Shown: in pieces, positions 8,490-17,852 of the stretch
Layout of the letters: each line of letters starts with the position of its first letter
Numbering within the stretch: the first letter of the stretch is position 1
Source: an uncultured Gemmata sp.
GTDB taxonomy: Bacteria > Planctomycetota > Planctomycetia > Gemmatales > Gemmataceae
NCBI GenBank assembly: GCA_937924775.1
Contig: CALDUT010000003.1
Location: 124,001 to 188,000 of the forward strand
Reading direction: 5' to 3'
Length of the DNA stretch: 64,000 nt
The notes under the pieces: model-generated
The model's database searches: none
Seen by the model: the letters and a program-made list of their open reading frames with translations, nothing else
What the model was told of the DNA's origin: nothing
Position numbers and translations under genes: made by a program

Positions 8490-9570
8490 CTAATAACAGT
8501 CGCCGCCGTCGATTTTCCGCTCGGCCAGCCACCAGAAGAGGCCCGCCGCGACCATAGTGGCCGTAGACAAGACCACCAACCCGCGGAAAACCTCTTCCGA
8601 CGACACATCCTGACCATATTGCAGCACGGCTTTCACACCCCACGGCCAAATCACACTCAGCATGGCCACTGGGAACAGGAAGCGAAATGCCCGCCACTTG
8701 CGAGCGCAGCGAACGGTCAACCACGCACCCGCGGCAACGACCAACACCATACCGGCCATCATCAGCACCGCGGCCATGGAGCCCAACCGGATACCATGAT
8801 CGGCCGTGATGGCCATACCAACGGCTGTGACCGCGACAGCGGCCAGCCCCGTTCCACGTTCGACCTGAGCTTGTACTTTCGCCCGAAGAACGGAACGACG
8901 CTGAAAAGCCGTTGCCAGGAGTGTTTCCAAGGTGTGGCGTTCCCGTTCACCGGCGATGGCCCCGCTGACCCCCACCGCCACAAGAACGTAGGCGTGTACC
9001 ACGGCGCTCTGGAAGTCGTCCGTGCGGCACGCCGCGTAGATTCCCAGGGCTGTACACAGAGCCGCGGTGCCCACTGTCAGACACCAGCCGGTCGCAACCA
9101 ACCCACTCTCGAGCGGCCCAACGCATTGCAGCAGCCACACCACAGGCCAACCACCGCTGAGAGCCACCAGCAAAAACCCCACCCGGGCCACAGCCTTGCC
9201 GCGAACGATCTCTCCATCGCTCCATTCTGTCAGAAGCAATAACGGAAGGGTCTGCTGGTCTTTTTCTTCCGCCACCGACGACACCGCCAGCGCCGGGGCG
9301 ACCGCGACCACCATCACCAATTGCGCCTGCAGCAGCACTAAGGTGCCGGTTGTGGTGAAGGCCCTCGCTTCTGGCGGTGATAAACGGGGCCCGCCATGAA
9401 GAACCATCTGCTTCAGCGACCAAGGATAGAACCCAATAGGCCGTGAAGACCATCGCGACGCCCAATTGCAGGGTGAAGACCAAAATGGCTCCGCGCACGG
9501 CCGTTCCACGGCGGGCCATGCGTCGCAGCTCCCAACCGGAGAGAGTCTCCCACCCACCCGCGAACGGCAC
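8490..9570 (-). pseudogene. ABC-2-type transporter permease subunit, frameshifted
   Basis: The protein appears in two frames. The N-terminus begins at a GTG at 9570, three bases beyond the stop of the upstream gene, and reads MPFAGGWETLSGWELRRMAR and then a first membrane helix ending AMVFTAYWVLS. That frame then loses hydrophobic pattern. From about 9430 the protein-like sequence continues in another frame (LSPPEARAFTTTG, SSVAEEKDQQTLPLLLLTEW, several further helices) to the stop at 8490. The two parts resemble one planctomycete ABC-2 permease with the usual EEK-x-x-x-T-L-x-x-L-L-L-T motif. The change amounts to one extra base (or two missing) between about 9400 and 9440. It may be a real lesion or a sequencing error. 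The ATPase partner is not nearby. Confidence 0.7.
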
Positions 9571-9571
9571 G

Positions 9572-11464
9572 CTACTTGTCCCGATCTTGCAAGCCCAACG
9601 CGATCCCGGCTTTCCCGAAGGCCAGGACAGGAGCTGGCCAAAGTACGACGGCTTTCATTTCGTCTTTGGCTTGGCCCGACAGGCGGGCATTGTGCCGGGC
9701 GATCCAGAACCGGGCCCACGCTTGCCCGGCGCGGAACTGCTTGATATCGTCGGCAGTTTCCATCCAGGCTGGATCGCCCTTCTCCGTGGGAGCCCGGGCC
9801 AAGCGGCAGCGGATGGCTTCACCACGGACCCACTCTTGCGCAGAGGCATCCGGCAGCGCTTCGGCAAATTGCTGCGCGATGTCGAAAAGGTCCGCCTGCG
9901 CCGCGATTTGGGACAAGCGGGCGACGAGTGTCGCCGGGAGTGCGACATCCTTGCGGCCTTTCTGAGCCGCGATGATGGCCGCGGCGGCGTCGAGAGCCGC
10001 GCGGGGGTCGGGGAGCCATTCAGCACACAGGACCAAGGCCCGGAGTTGTTCTTCGATCCGCCCAGGGCGGACAGCGAGAGCCAAGGCGTCCGCCGTTTTC
10101 CCTTCGAGCAATTGAACGGCAACGAACGCCAATCGCGTCGGTTCGAGGACGGCCCCGCTGCCCGGGCGACTGAGGAATTCGGGGGCTTTGTCGATTTTCA
10201 GAACTAACAGCAACGCTTGCGCAGACGGCGATCGCGATGGCGGCAAGTCGTTGGGATTGCGCATCAACTCCGCCGCAATCTGCGCAGGGATTTCCGAATT
10301 CGGGTGGAGGTGGTAGAGTTCCAAAGCGACGAGGGCGCGGGCCTCAATGCGCTCGGCAGGGCTGAAAAGAGCCAACGGGATGAGTTCGACAGCGATTTCC
10401 GCCCGATCCCGTTGAGCCAGTTCGCGCGTCAGCTGGCGAGCGAAGAGGGTGCGGAAGTCGGGATCGGTCGCGGATTGCACCAGGTTAAGAAGGACACGCA
10501 ATTCGTCGTAGACAGTGTACAAACGCTCATTTGGGCGAGTTTTGATGCCAACGTCCGGTGTCCAGCGGATGCGGGTCTGTGCGCGGGCTTGTTCTTCGGT
10601 TCCCCCCAAAGCCAGAACGTGGGTTGCCAACTGCAAAAATAGCGTCTGGCGGGCCGGAGAAGGGCTGGCCGATTGCAGCACCATCTGCGCTTTGTGGAAT
10701 TGCGTCATGGCTTCGCGGAGAGCGTCTTTGTGATCGTGGCGGAGGGCGTGTTCCCCTTGGGCGATGTGCAGGATGGCCAGACCCAGCGGAGCTTCGGCTT
10801 TGGGCACTTGCTCGCTGGCCGCGGCGAACTCTTCGAAGGCTTCTTTGAGGAGCCGGTCTTGCCGTTCTTCGGTTCGCGACACCAGATAGGAGCGGATCCC
10901 CCAGACTAAACCCGCCAGTAGCGCCAATGGAACGAGAATGAAGAGGAGTTTTTCGCGAAGAGGCCGTGGTTCCAGTTCTTCCTCGAACACGTCCGCTTCT
11001 TTGAGGGCCTGGCCGGAAACCAGCGTGACATCGGCCGCGTCTTGAACGCCTTCGAGTTTCTCAAGATTCTGTTTGGCTAAGCTCGGCCCCCGGGTCCGGG
11101 CTTGGCGCCAGTCGTATTGGCCTTCGTCCTTGGGTTCGGGAATTTTGATCCGCTGCCGACATTCGATGTTGGGGCAGAGGGTATTTTTGCCGGCGCGAGC
11201 GATGGGTTCGGTCCACTTGTGGCCGCAGTAGTTGCACTCGACGTCGATGGTCTGTTTGGCTGCATCGGATTTGGTTTCGGGGGCGTCGGCCAGCAGGGCC
11301 CCGGCAGCGGCCTCGACATCCATCGCCGGGCGGTGGGGCACCGCAATAGGTTGCGGAATCACGATTTTCGCCCGGCAGGTTTTGCAAGCTGCGGTTTTGC
11401 CGGCCAGTTCATCTTTGAGCCGGTAGTGATGCCCACACTGCGGGCAATCGAACTCAATCGCCAT
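9572..11464 (-). CDS. Zinc-ribbon membrane-anchored protein
   Basis: A 630-residue protein with two N-terminal zinc ribbons (Cys7/10/27/30 and Cys77/80/97/102), an acidic linker, one membrane helix at about 173-193 (LLFILVPLALLAGLVWGI) and a long alpha-helical C-terminal region of some 430 residues with repeat-like Ala/Leu content suggestive of TPR-type helices. The ribbons would be cytoplasmic and the large domain outside the cytoplasmic membrane, judged from the flanking charges. The ATG at 11464 starts just before the first ribbon; the longer frame to 11545 has no domain. It is followed three bases later by the broken permease, suggesting coupled translation. Function is unknown. Confidence 0.75.
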   Translation of the reverse strand: MAIEFDCPQCGHHYRLKDELAGKTAACKTCRAKIVIPQPIAVPHRPAMDVEAAAGALLADAPETKSDAAKQTIDVECNYCGHKWTEPIARAGKNTLCPNIECRQRIKIPEPKDEGQYDWRQARTRGPSLAKQNLEKLEGVQDAADVTLVSGQALKEADVFEEELEPRPLREKLLFILVPLALLAGLVWGIRSYLVSRTEERQDRLLKEAFEEFAAASEQVPKAEAPLGLAILHIAQGEHALRHDHKDALREAMTQFHKAQMVLQSASPSPARQTLFLQLATHVLALGGTEEQARAQTRIRWTPDVGIKTRPNERLYTVYDELRVLLNLVQSATDPDFRTLFARQLTRELAQRDRAEIAVELIPLALFSPAERIEARALVALELYHLHPNSEIPAQIAAELMRNPNDLPPSRSPSAQALLLVLKIDKAPEFLSRPGSGAVLEPTRLAFVAVQLLEGKTADALALAVRPGRIEEQLRALVLCAEWLPDPRAALDAAAAIIAAQKGRKDVALPATLVARLSQIAAQADLFDIAQQFAEALPDASAQEWVRGEAIRCRLARAPTEKGDPAWMETADDIKQFRAGQAWARFWIARHNARLSGQAKDEMKAVVLWPAPVLAFGKAGIALGLQDRDK

Positions 11465-11622
11465 GAAGAGTATCCCGCTCGTGAAAGTGTCGTACACCCG
11501 ACTGGCAACTGTATTATCAACGCCACCACCAATTGAGGCAACCATCCAGCGATGTTCCGCCGACTGGGGTCTGGATGCGGGCGATCTATCCGGGCATCAG
11601 GGGGTTACAGACAGTCTTTCAA

Positions 11623-11639
11623 GACGCCGTGAGGGCGTC
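11623..11639 (-). terminator. Weak terminator-like hairpin
   Basis: GACGCC (11623-11628) and GGCGTC (11634-11639) form a short stem that overlaps the stop codon of the minus-strand gene ending at 11638. On the minus strand it is followed by TTGAAAG, with no U-run. Low certainty. Confidence 0.3.
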
Positions 11640-13557
11640 ATTGCCGGTAGAATGGGCTCGTCGGAAGACCTTGGGGGCGGCGTGGGTTGAGGTGGTACCA
11701 TTTTTCCAGCCAATCGAACGCGGCCGTGATGACCGGAGTGAGGGAACCATGCTGCAATCCCGGTTGAAACAACTCTACAGTGAGTCGCTCCCCCTGGCGT
11801 CGTACTGTCAAGCGGGCCGGTGGCAGTGGATCAAACGCCTTCCAGAAAGCTGCGCGGGCCTGATCCAAATCTTTTTGCAACTGCCCCCGGGTCGGCCCGG
11901 CGGCTGGCATCGGCGGCGGCGGAATCAGAGAATCGCTCGGTGTGCCCGTGATGACCGATTGGGGAATGTCGATCATTCCCAGTAGCTCACCCAGGGCGAA
12001 CAGACCGACCACAGCGGGTTTGTCCACGGTGAATTCGCGTGGCGGCGCTGCCCCCAGAAGCGACGAAGCCGCGTTGGCCACGACGGCGGTGGCCACCTGT
12101 TGGCGATCCTGGCCAACGACGAACACTGTCTTGCGGCGAGCGTAGTAGACCGCGGACTTCCACGGCAATCCCGTGCTGGGTAACGCGAAAACGGTGACGT
12201 CACCGATCGATTCTATGGCCGGTTGGGCCGGTTCATCGCCGGCGATTGTGCTGATGAGCTTGGGCATCCCGGCCTCCCAGTGGGCCGCTGCTTTTGCATC
12301 GCTCAGGTGCAACACCAGAAGCGGCAGGGCTTTAGCATCCTTCGGCAACTCCGGCAGGCGGGTGCGGACCATCGTCGCCCCCCGGATGGCGGCTAGCAGT
12401 TCGTCGCGGAGGGGAAGTTTGTGCTTGTTCTCGGCGTCTTGGAGGTAATCGCTGGGCAGTTTTCCCAACACACCTTGAGCTTTGGCGAAACTATCGAGAA
12501 AGCCGACCAGTGTATCGGACCGGTTGTTCTCGGGGAACTTCATAGCCACCGCCCATGAGGCGGATTTGGCCGCATGATGCAACCAGTCGCTAGGGGCCGC
12601 AGAGTCGGCGAGAACATCGCGCAGGAGGCTTTTTTGCGAAGAGTCCAAGGCCAAGCCAATTGTCAGGGCCACGCCGTCGTCGCGGAACTGGACGCGCCCG
12701 GCCAGCCACGGTACGGCCTTTTGAGAGGCCACTATCCGCACCCACGCGAGGAATTCCGATTCATACAGTGCAGTGCGTTTTCGGCCCGCTTCATCCAGTT
12801 GAGCCAGCAAATTCGGGCTGTTGACGAAGAAAAACAGCCCCGGCTGGCGATAATCCGCGGCAGCGGCGGTAAAGCTAGGTTGGCTCAGCAACGTATTGGC
12901 GAGTGAACCGGCGAAGCGTTCGAGAAGGGGGGCGATAGCGTTTTTGCTAGTCCCGGCGACGAACAGCCCCGGGGTGTAGGCGAATGTGGGTTCGTAGTGG
13001 CCTTCGGAGGGCTTGTGGCCGGGGTCGAGCGTGGGCTGACCCGTGGTGGGGTCGGGCTTGGTCGCTGGGGCTTTGTGTTGGAAGATGGGAACGGTGCCAA
13101 CCTTCCCCACCTCGCGTAACGTAGTGCGGGTGGTGAGGAACGCGCGGGCGGCTAAGCCGGCCGCGGGGCTATCGCCGGTGAGAATCGCCAGCGACCATTC
13201 GGGTTTGCCCTGATCGCTGAAGCCCATCAACCCCACGGCGATGCCCTTGAGTTTCCCCATTTCCGCCAGACCTTCTGGGGATAGCCACAGCGCCCATTCC
13301 GCCAGCTCTTGCTGTGCTTGCAGTTCGTGGAGGCTTTTCGCCACGTTCTTTTTCGCGTGCAGGAAAGGGATACTCTCTTCCAACGGCGTGCCTTTGACGA
13401 GGGCCGCGATCTGCGGGGCGACTTCGGCAGGGGTGTTCAATTCCGCATAGAACAGAGTGTTGGGAGGAAACACCGCCGCGACATCAGCCGGTGAGGCGGC
13501 CCCTCCGGAAACGACATTCACCAGCAGCAGCCCCACGCCGGAGGTCCAACGCATCAT
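11638..13557 (-). CDS. Secreted hypothetical protein
   Basis: A 639-residue protein with an N-terminal signal-like segment (MMRWTSGVGLLLVNVVSGGAA). The mature part opens with ADVAAVFPPNTLFYAELNTP, an opening I associate with DUF3352-like exported proteins of planctomycetes and cyanobacteria, though the match is from memory. The rest alternates Ala/Leu-rich helices and strands, with a Pro-rich patch (LIPPPPMPAAGPTRG) near the end. No catalytic motif is seen. It sits 48 bases after the large propeller/cytochrome/ThuA gene on the same strand and is probably co-transcribed with it. The ATG at 13557 directly precedes the signal segment. Confidence 0.7.
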   Translation of the reverse strand: MMRWTSGVGLLLVNVVSGGAASPADVAAVFPPNTLFYAELNTPAEVAPQIAALVKGTPLEESIPFLHAKKNVAKSLHELQAQQELAEWALWLSPEGLAEMGKLKGIAVGLMGFSDQGKPEWSLAILTGDSPAAGLAARAFLTTRTTLREVGKVGTVPIFQHKAPATKPDPTTGQPTLDPGHKPSEGHYEPTFAYTPGLFVAGTSKNAIAPLLERFAGSLANTLLSQPSFTAAAADYRQPGLFFFVNSPNLLAQLDEAGRKRTALYESEFLAWVRIVASQKAVPWLAGRVQFRDDGVALTIGLALDSSQKSLLRDVLADSAAPSDWLHHAAKSASWAVAMKFPENNRSDTLVGFLDSFAKAQGVLGKLPSDYLQDAENKHKLPLRDELLAAIRGATMVRTRLPELPKDAKALPLLVLHLSDAKAAAHWEAGMPKLISTIAGDEPAQPAIESIGDVTVFALPSTGLPWKSAVYYARRKTVFVVGQDRQQVATAVVANAASSLLGAAPPREFTVDKPAVVGLFALGELLGMIDIPQSVITGTPSDSLIPPPPMPAAGPTRGQLQKDLDQARAAFWKAFDPLPPARLTVRRQGERLTVELFQPGLQHGSLTPVITAAFDWLEKWYHLNPRRPQGLPTSPFYRQ

Positions 13558-13605
13558 GAGAAATCCTCAGGAAGAAGGTTGTTGATCGTCACCGTTGCCC
13601 GCGGT

Positions 13606-16600
13606 TCACTTTTTCCACTCGCTGCGGGTAACCCACGCCAACCCGTTGGTGAGCAAGCGGATGAAATTGTCATTCTGGAAGTCGTCCGGGTGGCCCAGCG
13701 AGGTGTAGAAAACCCGGCGGTTGTCCTTCTCGCGAATCCATGCCACCGGTTCGGACTGTTGGCCCATCGTGCCCTGTAACAAGATCGTCACATCGGGGGC
13801 CACGTTGGGGTTTTTGTACAACGTGCCCGTGGTGGTGAACGGCTTGACGCCCTCCAGGATCGGATGATCCTTGGCTTTTGCGGCCGGCTGCACGGTGGTG
13901 GTCCCGGCTCCGAAGTGGCCCTTATAGTCGCCACCGAAAACCTCTTGGTCCATTTCCAGCCAATTTTGGAAGCCGTGGCTGGCGGTGCGAATGCCCACGA
14001 TCGGCTTGCCCGAGCGGACGTACTTTTTCACTGCTTCGAGCGAATCGCCTTCGATACGTAAGCGCCGGGTGAAGAAGATGGCCACGTCGCAAGTGTGCAA
14101 CGCTTCGATACCCGGCAAGGCAGTATCGTTCTCCGCCTTGGCGGCAATCAGGGTGCATTCGACCGGGAAATGCGCCTCCAGATATTTTTTGTACGCCGTC
14201 AGCGACGCATCCGACTTGTACTCGAACGAACCGGAGACCATCACCACCTTCAACTTCTTCGGCGGAGATGGGCTCTTCGGGTTATCCGCGCAGGGATCGG
14301 CTTTTTGAGGTGTATCGGATGCCAAATAGGCCAACAGATCGGCCACTTGGGCTTCGGTGAGCGAATCGAGGAGTTTTTCCGGCATCAGTGACACCGGCGA
14401 GGGTTTCATTTCGGCAATATCGGCTTTGGCAATTGTCGTTTTGATAACTTGATCGTTAACCACGGTGGTCAGGACGATCGTTTCGCCGCTTTCGGTGGCG
14501 ATGCCTGAGAATTTGCGGTCGTCGTGGGTGAGGACGGAATACACAAGATATTCCGGGCGAATAGCACTCGACGGATCGACAATGTGCGTGAGCATGGAGA
14601 GCGGGTTTTTGCGGTCGCTGGTGGTCAGATCAGGGCCGACGTGACCGCCTTGGCCGTGGAGCTGATGGCACGCCGCACACAGTTTGCTGAACAGCACTTT
14701 CCCCCGGGCAGCATCGCCTTTTTCTGGTGCTCTGCGCACGGCGAGATGGAGACTGGCGATACGAGCTTGCTTTTCCCCCGGCGTCGCCGGGGCCAACTTG
14801 CCGAAGTGTTTTTCGACGATCGCCGTCACGTCCTGGTTGTTGAGTTGAACGGCAGTGCGGGCGTGGTCCAGCGTCAGATCGGCTTTGGGGAATTTCCCGT
14901 GGTCGAACTGTTGCAGTAACTGCCGGGCCCAATTGGGACGTGTCAGGAGGGTTTGTAGAGCTCGGTTCTTAACCGGCTGAGAGTAGCTCGCATATCCTGC
15001 GAGGATCGCGGACCCGACCGAATCGTGTTCGAAGGCTTCCAGTCCGCCCAACAGTTCGATACGGAATTTGTCGGATCGGGCAGTCTGGAGTTGTTGGAGG
15101 AACAGTTCCTGGGCGGCAGGCTCGCGGACATCCCGTAACAGGGCCACAGCTTTGATACGCTCCGCCTCGTTGGCGGATGGATTGGCCACGAGGCGTTGCA
15201 AGCGGCTACGGGCCTCGGCGTCGTTCATCCGCGCAAGAACTTCCAACACCAACAGATCGTTCGGGCGTTGTTTCAACAGATCGGCCAACGGTTCGTGCAA
15301 CGTCGGGATCACGTCCTGCTGCGGGTATGATTGCAGCGCAGTGGCCATGCCCCGCAGAACCGGAGCCAGGTCGTCACCAGCCTTTTGCGTTTGCTTGAAC
15401 CAGGCTCCGATGCGTTCGGTTCCGCGGCGGATCTGGCCCGACAGCAGCCGCCGGGCCACGCGTTCGTTAAAGAAGTTCGCCAGCTTCCGATTCGCTTCTC
15501 CAGGATAGACGAAATCGACGACACCGGTGGTATCCCGGCGGTTGGCCTCTTCCATCGCCCACCACACCAATAGCGGCAAATGGGGATCATCGCTGACAAT
15601 CGGATTCTCCAGTAGAGCCTGAACGATCTGAATTCCCTGCGGTGGGCTGAAGCGGCGGGCACTGCATGCCAGTTGCGCCGCGACGATCGGGCTTTTTTCG
15701 GTACGCGCCCAGTGGGTCAAGATTTCCAGAGTTTTCGCGGAGATTTTCTCCTCATCGCCCACCAGGCGGACCATCCATGCCCGCACATGCTCGTTGGCGT
15801 GGTGGCCGACCCGAGCGAGGTCGTCTTCTGTCCATCCGCCACAGCCGTATAAGGCCCACAGGGCTTCCAAGGCCAGCGATCCCTTTTCCGTGAGAAGCCA
15901 TGTCCGGAGTGTCGTGTGCCCGGTTTTCTCGCCGCGTTCGGTGAGAATCCGCCGGGCTTCGTTCCGCCACCATTTGTTGGGGCTTTTCAGGAGTTCGATT
16001 AGTTCCGCGGTGGTTTTCTGGCGCAGGTCGAAGCGGGGGTATTTCGGCCCGCCTTGGTATTCAATGCGGTAGATGCGGCCGCTCTCTTTGTGCCAGGTGT
16101 CGAGCGGATCGAGGTGGGCGGCGCGTTTGTCGTACCAATCCGCCACATAGATGCAGCCATCGGGGCCTAAGAGGAGATCGACGGGGCGAAACCAAATGTC
16201 ATCAGTGGTCATCAGTTCGCCGCCAAAGGAGGCGGTGAAGCTCGCTTTCACCGGTTCCAACTTGTGCCAATAAATCGCGTTAGAAAGGAGATTGCCCGCG
16301 ATGTAGCGGCCGCGATACTCGTCGGGGTAAACGTCGGCATCGTATAGAACGCCCCCACAGGTGACGTGCCCGCCTTTGAAACCTGTGTACGGCACATGCT
16401 CGAAATAGCCGTAGGCGTAAGGGTTATGGAGCGGTCCGTGTTTGCTGAACCCTTTCACATAGTACGCGCCTTGCATCTGATGCAGGCAGGCGTAACCGCT
16501 CCAATTGGTACCGGCGATGGCTTGCCCGTGGCGGTCGAAGTCGAGGCCGTAGGTATTACCGCCGCCTTCGCTGAACAGTTCAAAGCGCCGGGTTGGAGGA

Positions 16601-17280
16601 TGATAGCGCCAGATACCCTGTTGAAATTCGATGATTTCCTGAGGATTGGCCGGGTTGGCGATACGGCTGGTGCTGGTGCTGCCGGCAGCCCCATAGAGCC
16701 AACCATCCGGGCCCCATTGGAGCGAGTTGGCAAGAGAATGCGTATCATCCATGCCAAAGCCGGTCAGCAGCACTTCTGGGTCGCCGTCGGGGATGTCGTC
16801 TTCATCTTTGTCGGCGTAGAAGAGCAAATACGGGGGCTGAGCGACATAGACACCACCGTTACCGAGGCAGAACCCGCTGGCGATGTTGAGCCCGGTGACG
16901 AAATCCTTGGATTTGCGAAAAACACCGTTTTCGTCAGGATCATAAAGAATCGTGATTTTATCAGCACCGACAGGGCCATGCGGTGGCGGTTGCGGCACTT
17001 TGTCGTACACCGTCCGCAGGTATTGGTCCTGTTTGATGGGTTTGAGGCCGGCGTAGTGTGGGTATTGCAGATATTGAAGAACCCACAATCGACCGCGAGC
17101 GTCGAAACTGATGCTCACCGGCTGGCGTATCATCGGTTCGGTGGCCACGGCGCGAACGCGGAAGCCGGCCGGTAACTGAAAGCGCTTCACCGCTTCCGCG
17201 GGCGAAAGAGCCTCACGGGCCGATACCGCCGCCATCGGTCCACACGCCAAAAACACCCAGAAGGAGAGGACATACCGCAT
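13606..17280 (-). CDS. PVC-type propeller/HEAT/cytochrome c/ThuA multidomain protein
   Basis: A 1224-residue exported protein. After a signal peptide (MRYVLSFWVFLACGPMAAVS) comes a glucose/sorbosone dehydrogenase-like beta-propeller (about 30-420), a HEAT-like helical region (to about 830), a single cytochrome c domain with heme motif CAACH in about 835-980, and a C-terminal ThuA (trehalose-utilisation) domain over the last 215 residues. This arrangement is typical of the PVC-type heme-binding family of Planctomycetes and Verrucomicrobia and is thought to act in periplasmic sugar oxidation; the substrate is unknown. The ATG at 17280 follows GGAGAA. It is the first gene of a four-gene minus-strand run down to 8490. 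Confidence 0.88.
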   Translation of the reverse strand: MRYVLSFWVFLACGPMAAVSAREALSPAEAVKRFQLPAGFRVRAVATEPMIRQPVSISFDARGRLWVLQYLQYPHYAGLKPIKQDQYLRTVYDKVPQPPPHGPVGADKITILYDPDENGVFRKSKDFVTGLNIASGFCLGNGGVYVAQPPYLLFYADKDEDDIPDGDPEVLLTGFGMDDTHSLANSLQWGPDGWLYGAAGSTSTSRIANPANPQEIIEFQQGIWRYHPPTRRFELFSEGGGNTYGLDFDRHGQAIAGTNWSGYACLHQMQGAYYVKGFSKHGPLHNPYAYGYFEHVPYTGFKGGHVTCGGVLYDADVYPDEYRGRYIAGNLLSNAIYWHKLEPVKASFTASFGGELMTTDDIWFRPVDLLLGPDGCIYVADWYDKRAAHLDPLDTWHKESGRIYRIEYQGGPKYPRFDLRQKTTAELIELLKSPNKWWRNEARRILTERGEKTGHTTLRTWLLTEKGSLALEALWALYGCGGWTEDDLARVGHHANEHVRAWMVRLVGDEEKISAKTLEILTHWARTEKSPIVAAQLACSARRFSPPQGIQIVQALLENPIVSDDPHLPLLVWWAMEEANRRDTTGVVDFVYPGEANRKLANFFNERVARRLLSGQIRRGTERIGAWFKQTQKAGDDLAPVLRGMATALQSYPQQDVIPTLHEPLADLLKQRPNDLLVLEVLARMNDAEARSRLQRLVANPSANEAERIKAVALLRDVREPAAQELFLQQLQTARSDKFRIELLGGLEAFEHDSVGSAILAGYASYSQPVKNRALQTLLTRPNWARQLLQQFDHGKFPKADLTLDHARTAVQLNNQDVTAIVEKHFGKLAPATPGEKQARIASLHLAVRRAPEKGDAARGKVLFSKLCAACHQLHGQGGHVGPDLTTSDRKNPLSMLTHIVDPSSAIRPEYLVYSVLTHDDRKFSGIATESGETIVLTTVVNDQVIKTTIAKADIAEMKPSPVSLMPEKLLDSLTEAQVADLLAYLASDTPQKADPCADNPKSPSPPKKLKVVMVSGSFEYKSDASLTAYKKYLEAHFPVECTLIAAKAENDTALPGIEALHTCDVAIFFTRRLRIEGDSLEAVKKYVRSGKPIVGIRTASHGFQNWLEMDQEVFGGDYKGHFGAGTTTVQPAAKAKDHPILEGVKPFTTTGTLYKNPNVAPDVTILLQGTMGQQSEPVAWIREKDNRRVFYTSLGHPDDFQNDNFIRLLTNGLAWVTRSEWKK

Positions 17281-17852
17281 GGGGAATTCTCCATAAAGCC
17301 TCTGATGGTTGAGAATGCGGCAACACTGGCTGAAAAGCAAGTCGGGAATTCCGAGTACCTAGGTGAGCCATGGTACCGCCGGTAGGATCAAAGCGTGCTA
17401 GCCAGGGGTGGAACGCCGCGGACGCGGTCTGAGAATGATTCCATCCAACTTGCCTCAACTGCTCCCGAGCTTGCGATGGGGCCGCGACGGCCTGGGTGAG
17501 GCCCAGGTAAGAACGGCTGCCCCGTCGGTGGCGGGGATGTCTAATTATGGCGAAGTGTTCCACGTGGAACGTCGGCGATTGTTAGAATGTCGTCCCGAAG
17601 GGCTTGAAGATATTGAACATAAGAATAATTACCGTATATTCACAATTTTCAGGCCTGACAGGAATTGATCATAATTGGCCACCGAAACTATACAAAAATA
17701 TACAAAATTAGACAGCCGCAACAGCCTGCAGCGGCCCTGTTGCCAACAACCGTCAGCGGCTGGGGGTCGCGTCAGGAAGGAAGCTTCGTGTCCATTCTGG
17801 TGAACGGTCAGTGCCCGATGCCGAGTGAGAAAAGCAGTCACGAGAAAAGCGG
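17281..17852. other. Intergenic region with parS-like site and AT-rich block
   Basis: A 572-base stretch without a convincing gene; the short open frames in it have no protein-like pattern. It contains the parS-like palindrome at 17556-17571, an AT-rich block (71 of 100 bases are A or T from 17611 to 17710 by my count), a tandem TATACAAAA element near 17690, and a DnaA-box-like ATATTCACA at 17636-17644. It also holds the upstream region of the propeller/cytochrome gene. Confidence 0.6.
17556..17571. other. Candidate parS site (ParB-binding palindrome)
   Basis: TGTTCCACGTGGAACG contains the perfect 14-base palindrome GTTCCACGTGGAAC. It matches the known parS consensus TGTTTCACGTGAAACA closely and agrees with the Pseudomonas-type variant TGTTCCACGTGGAACA at 15 of 16 positions. 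Such a sequence is very unlikely by chance. ParB loads on parS near the replication origin. No parA or parB gene is in this window. Confidence 0.72.

Noticed and set aside
17408..17668. 86-codon plus-strand open frame over the parS-like site
   Set aside because: No protein-like composition, and it would run through a palindrome and AT-rich block.
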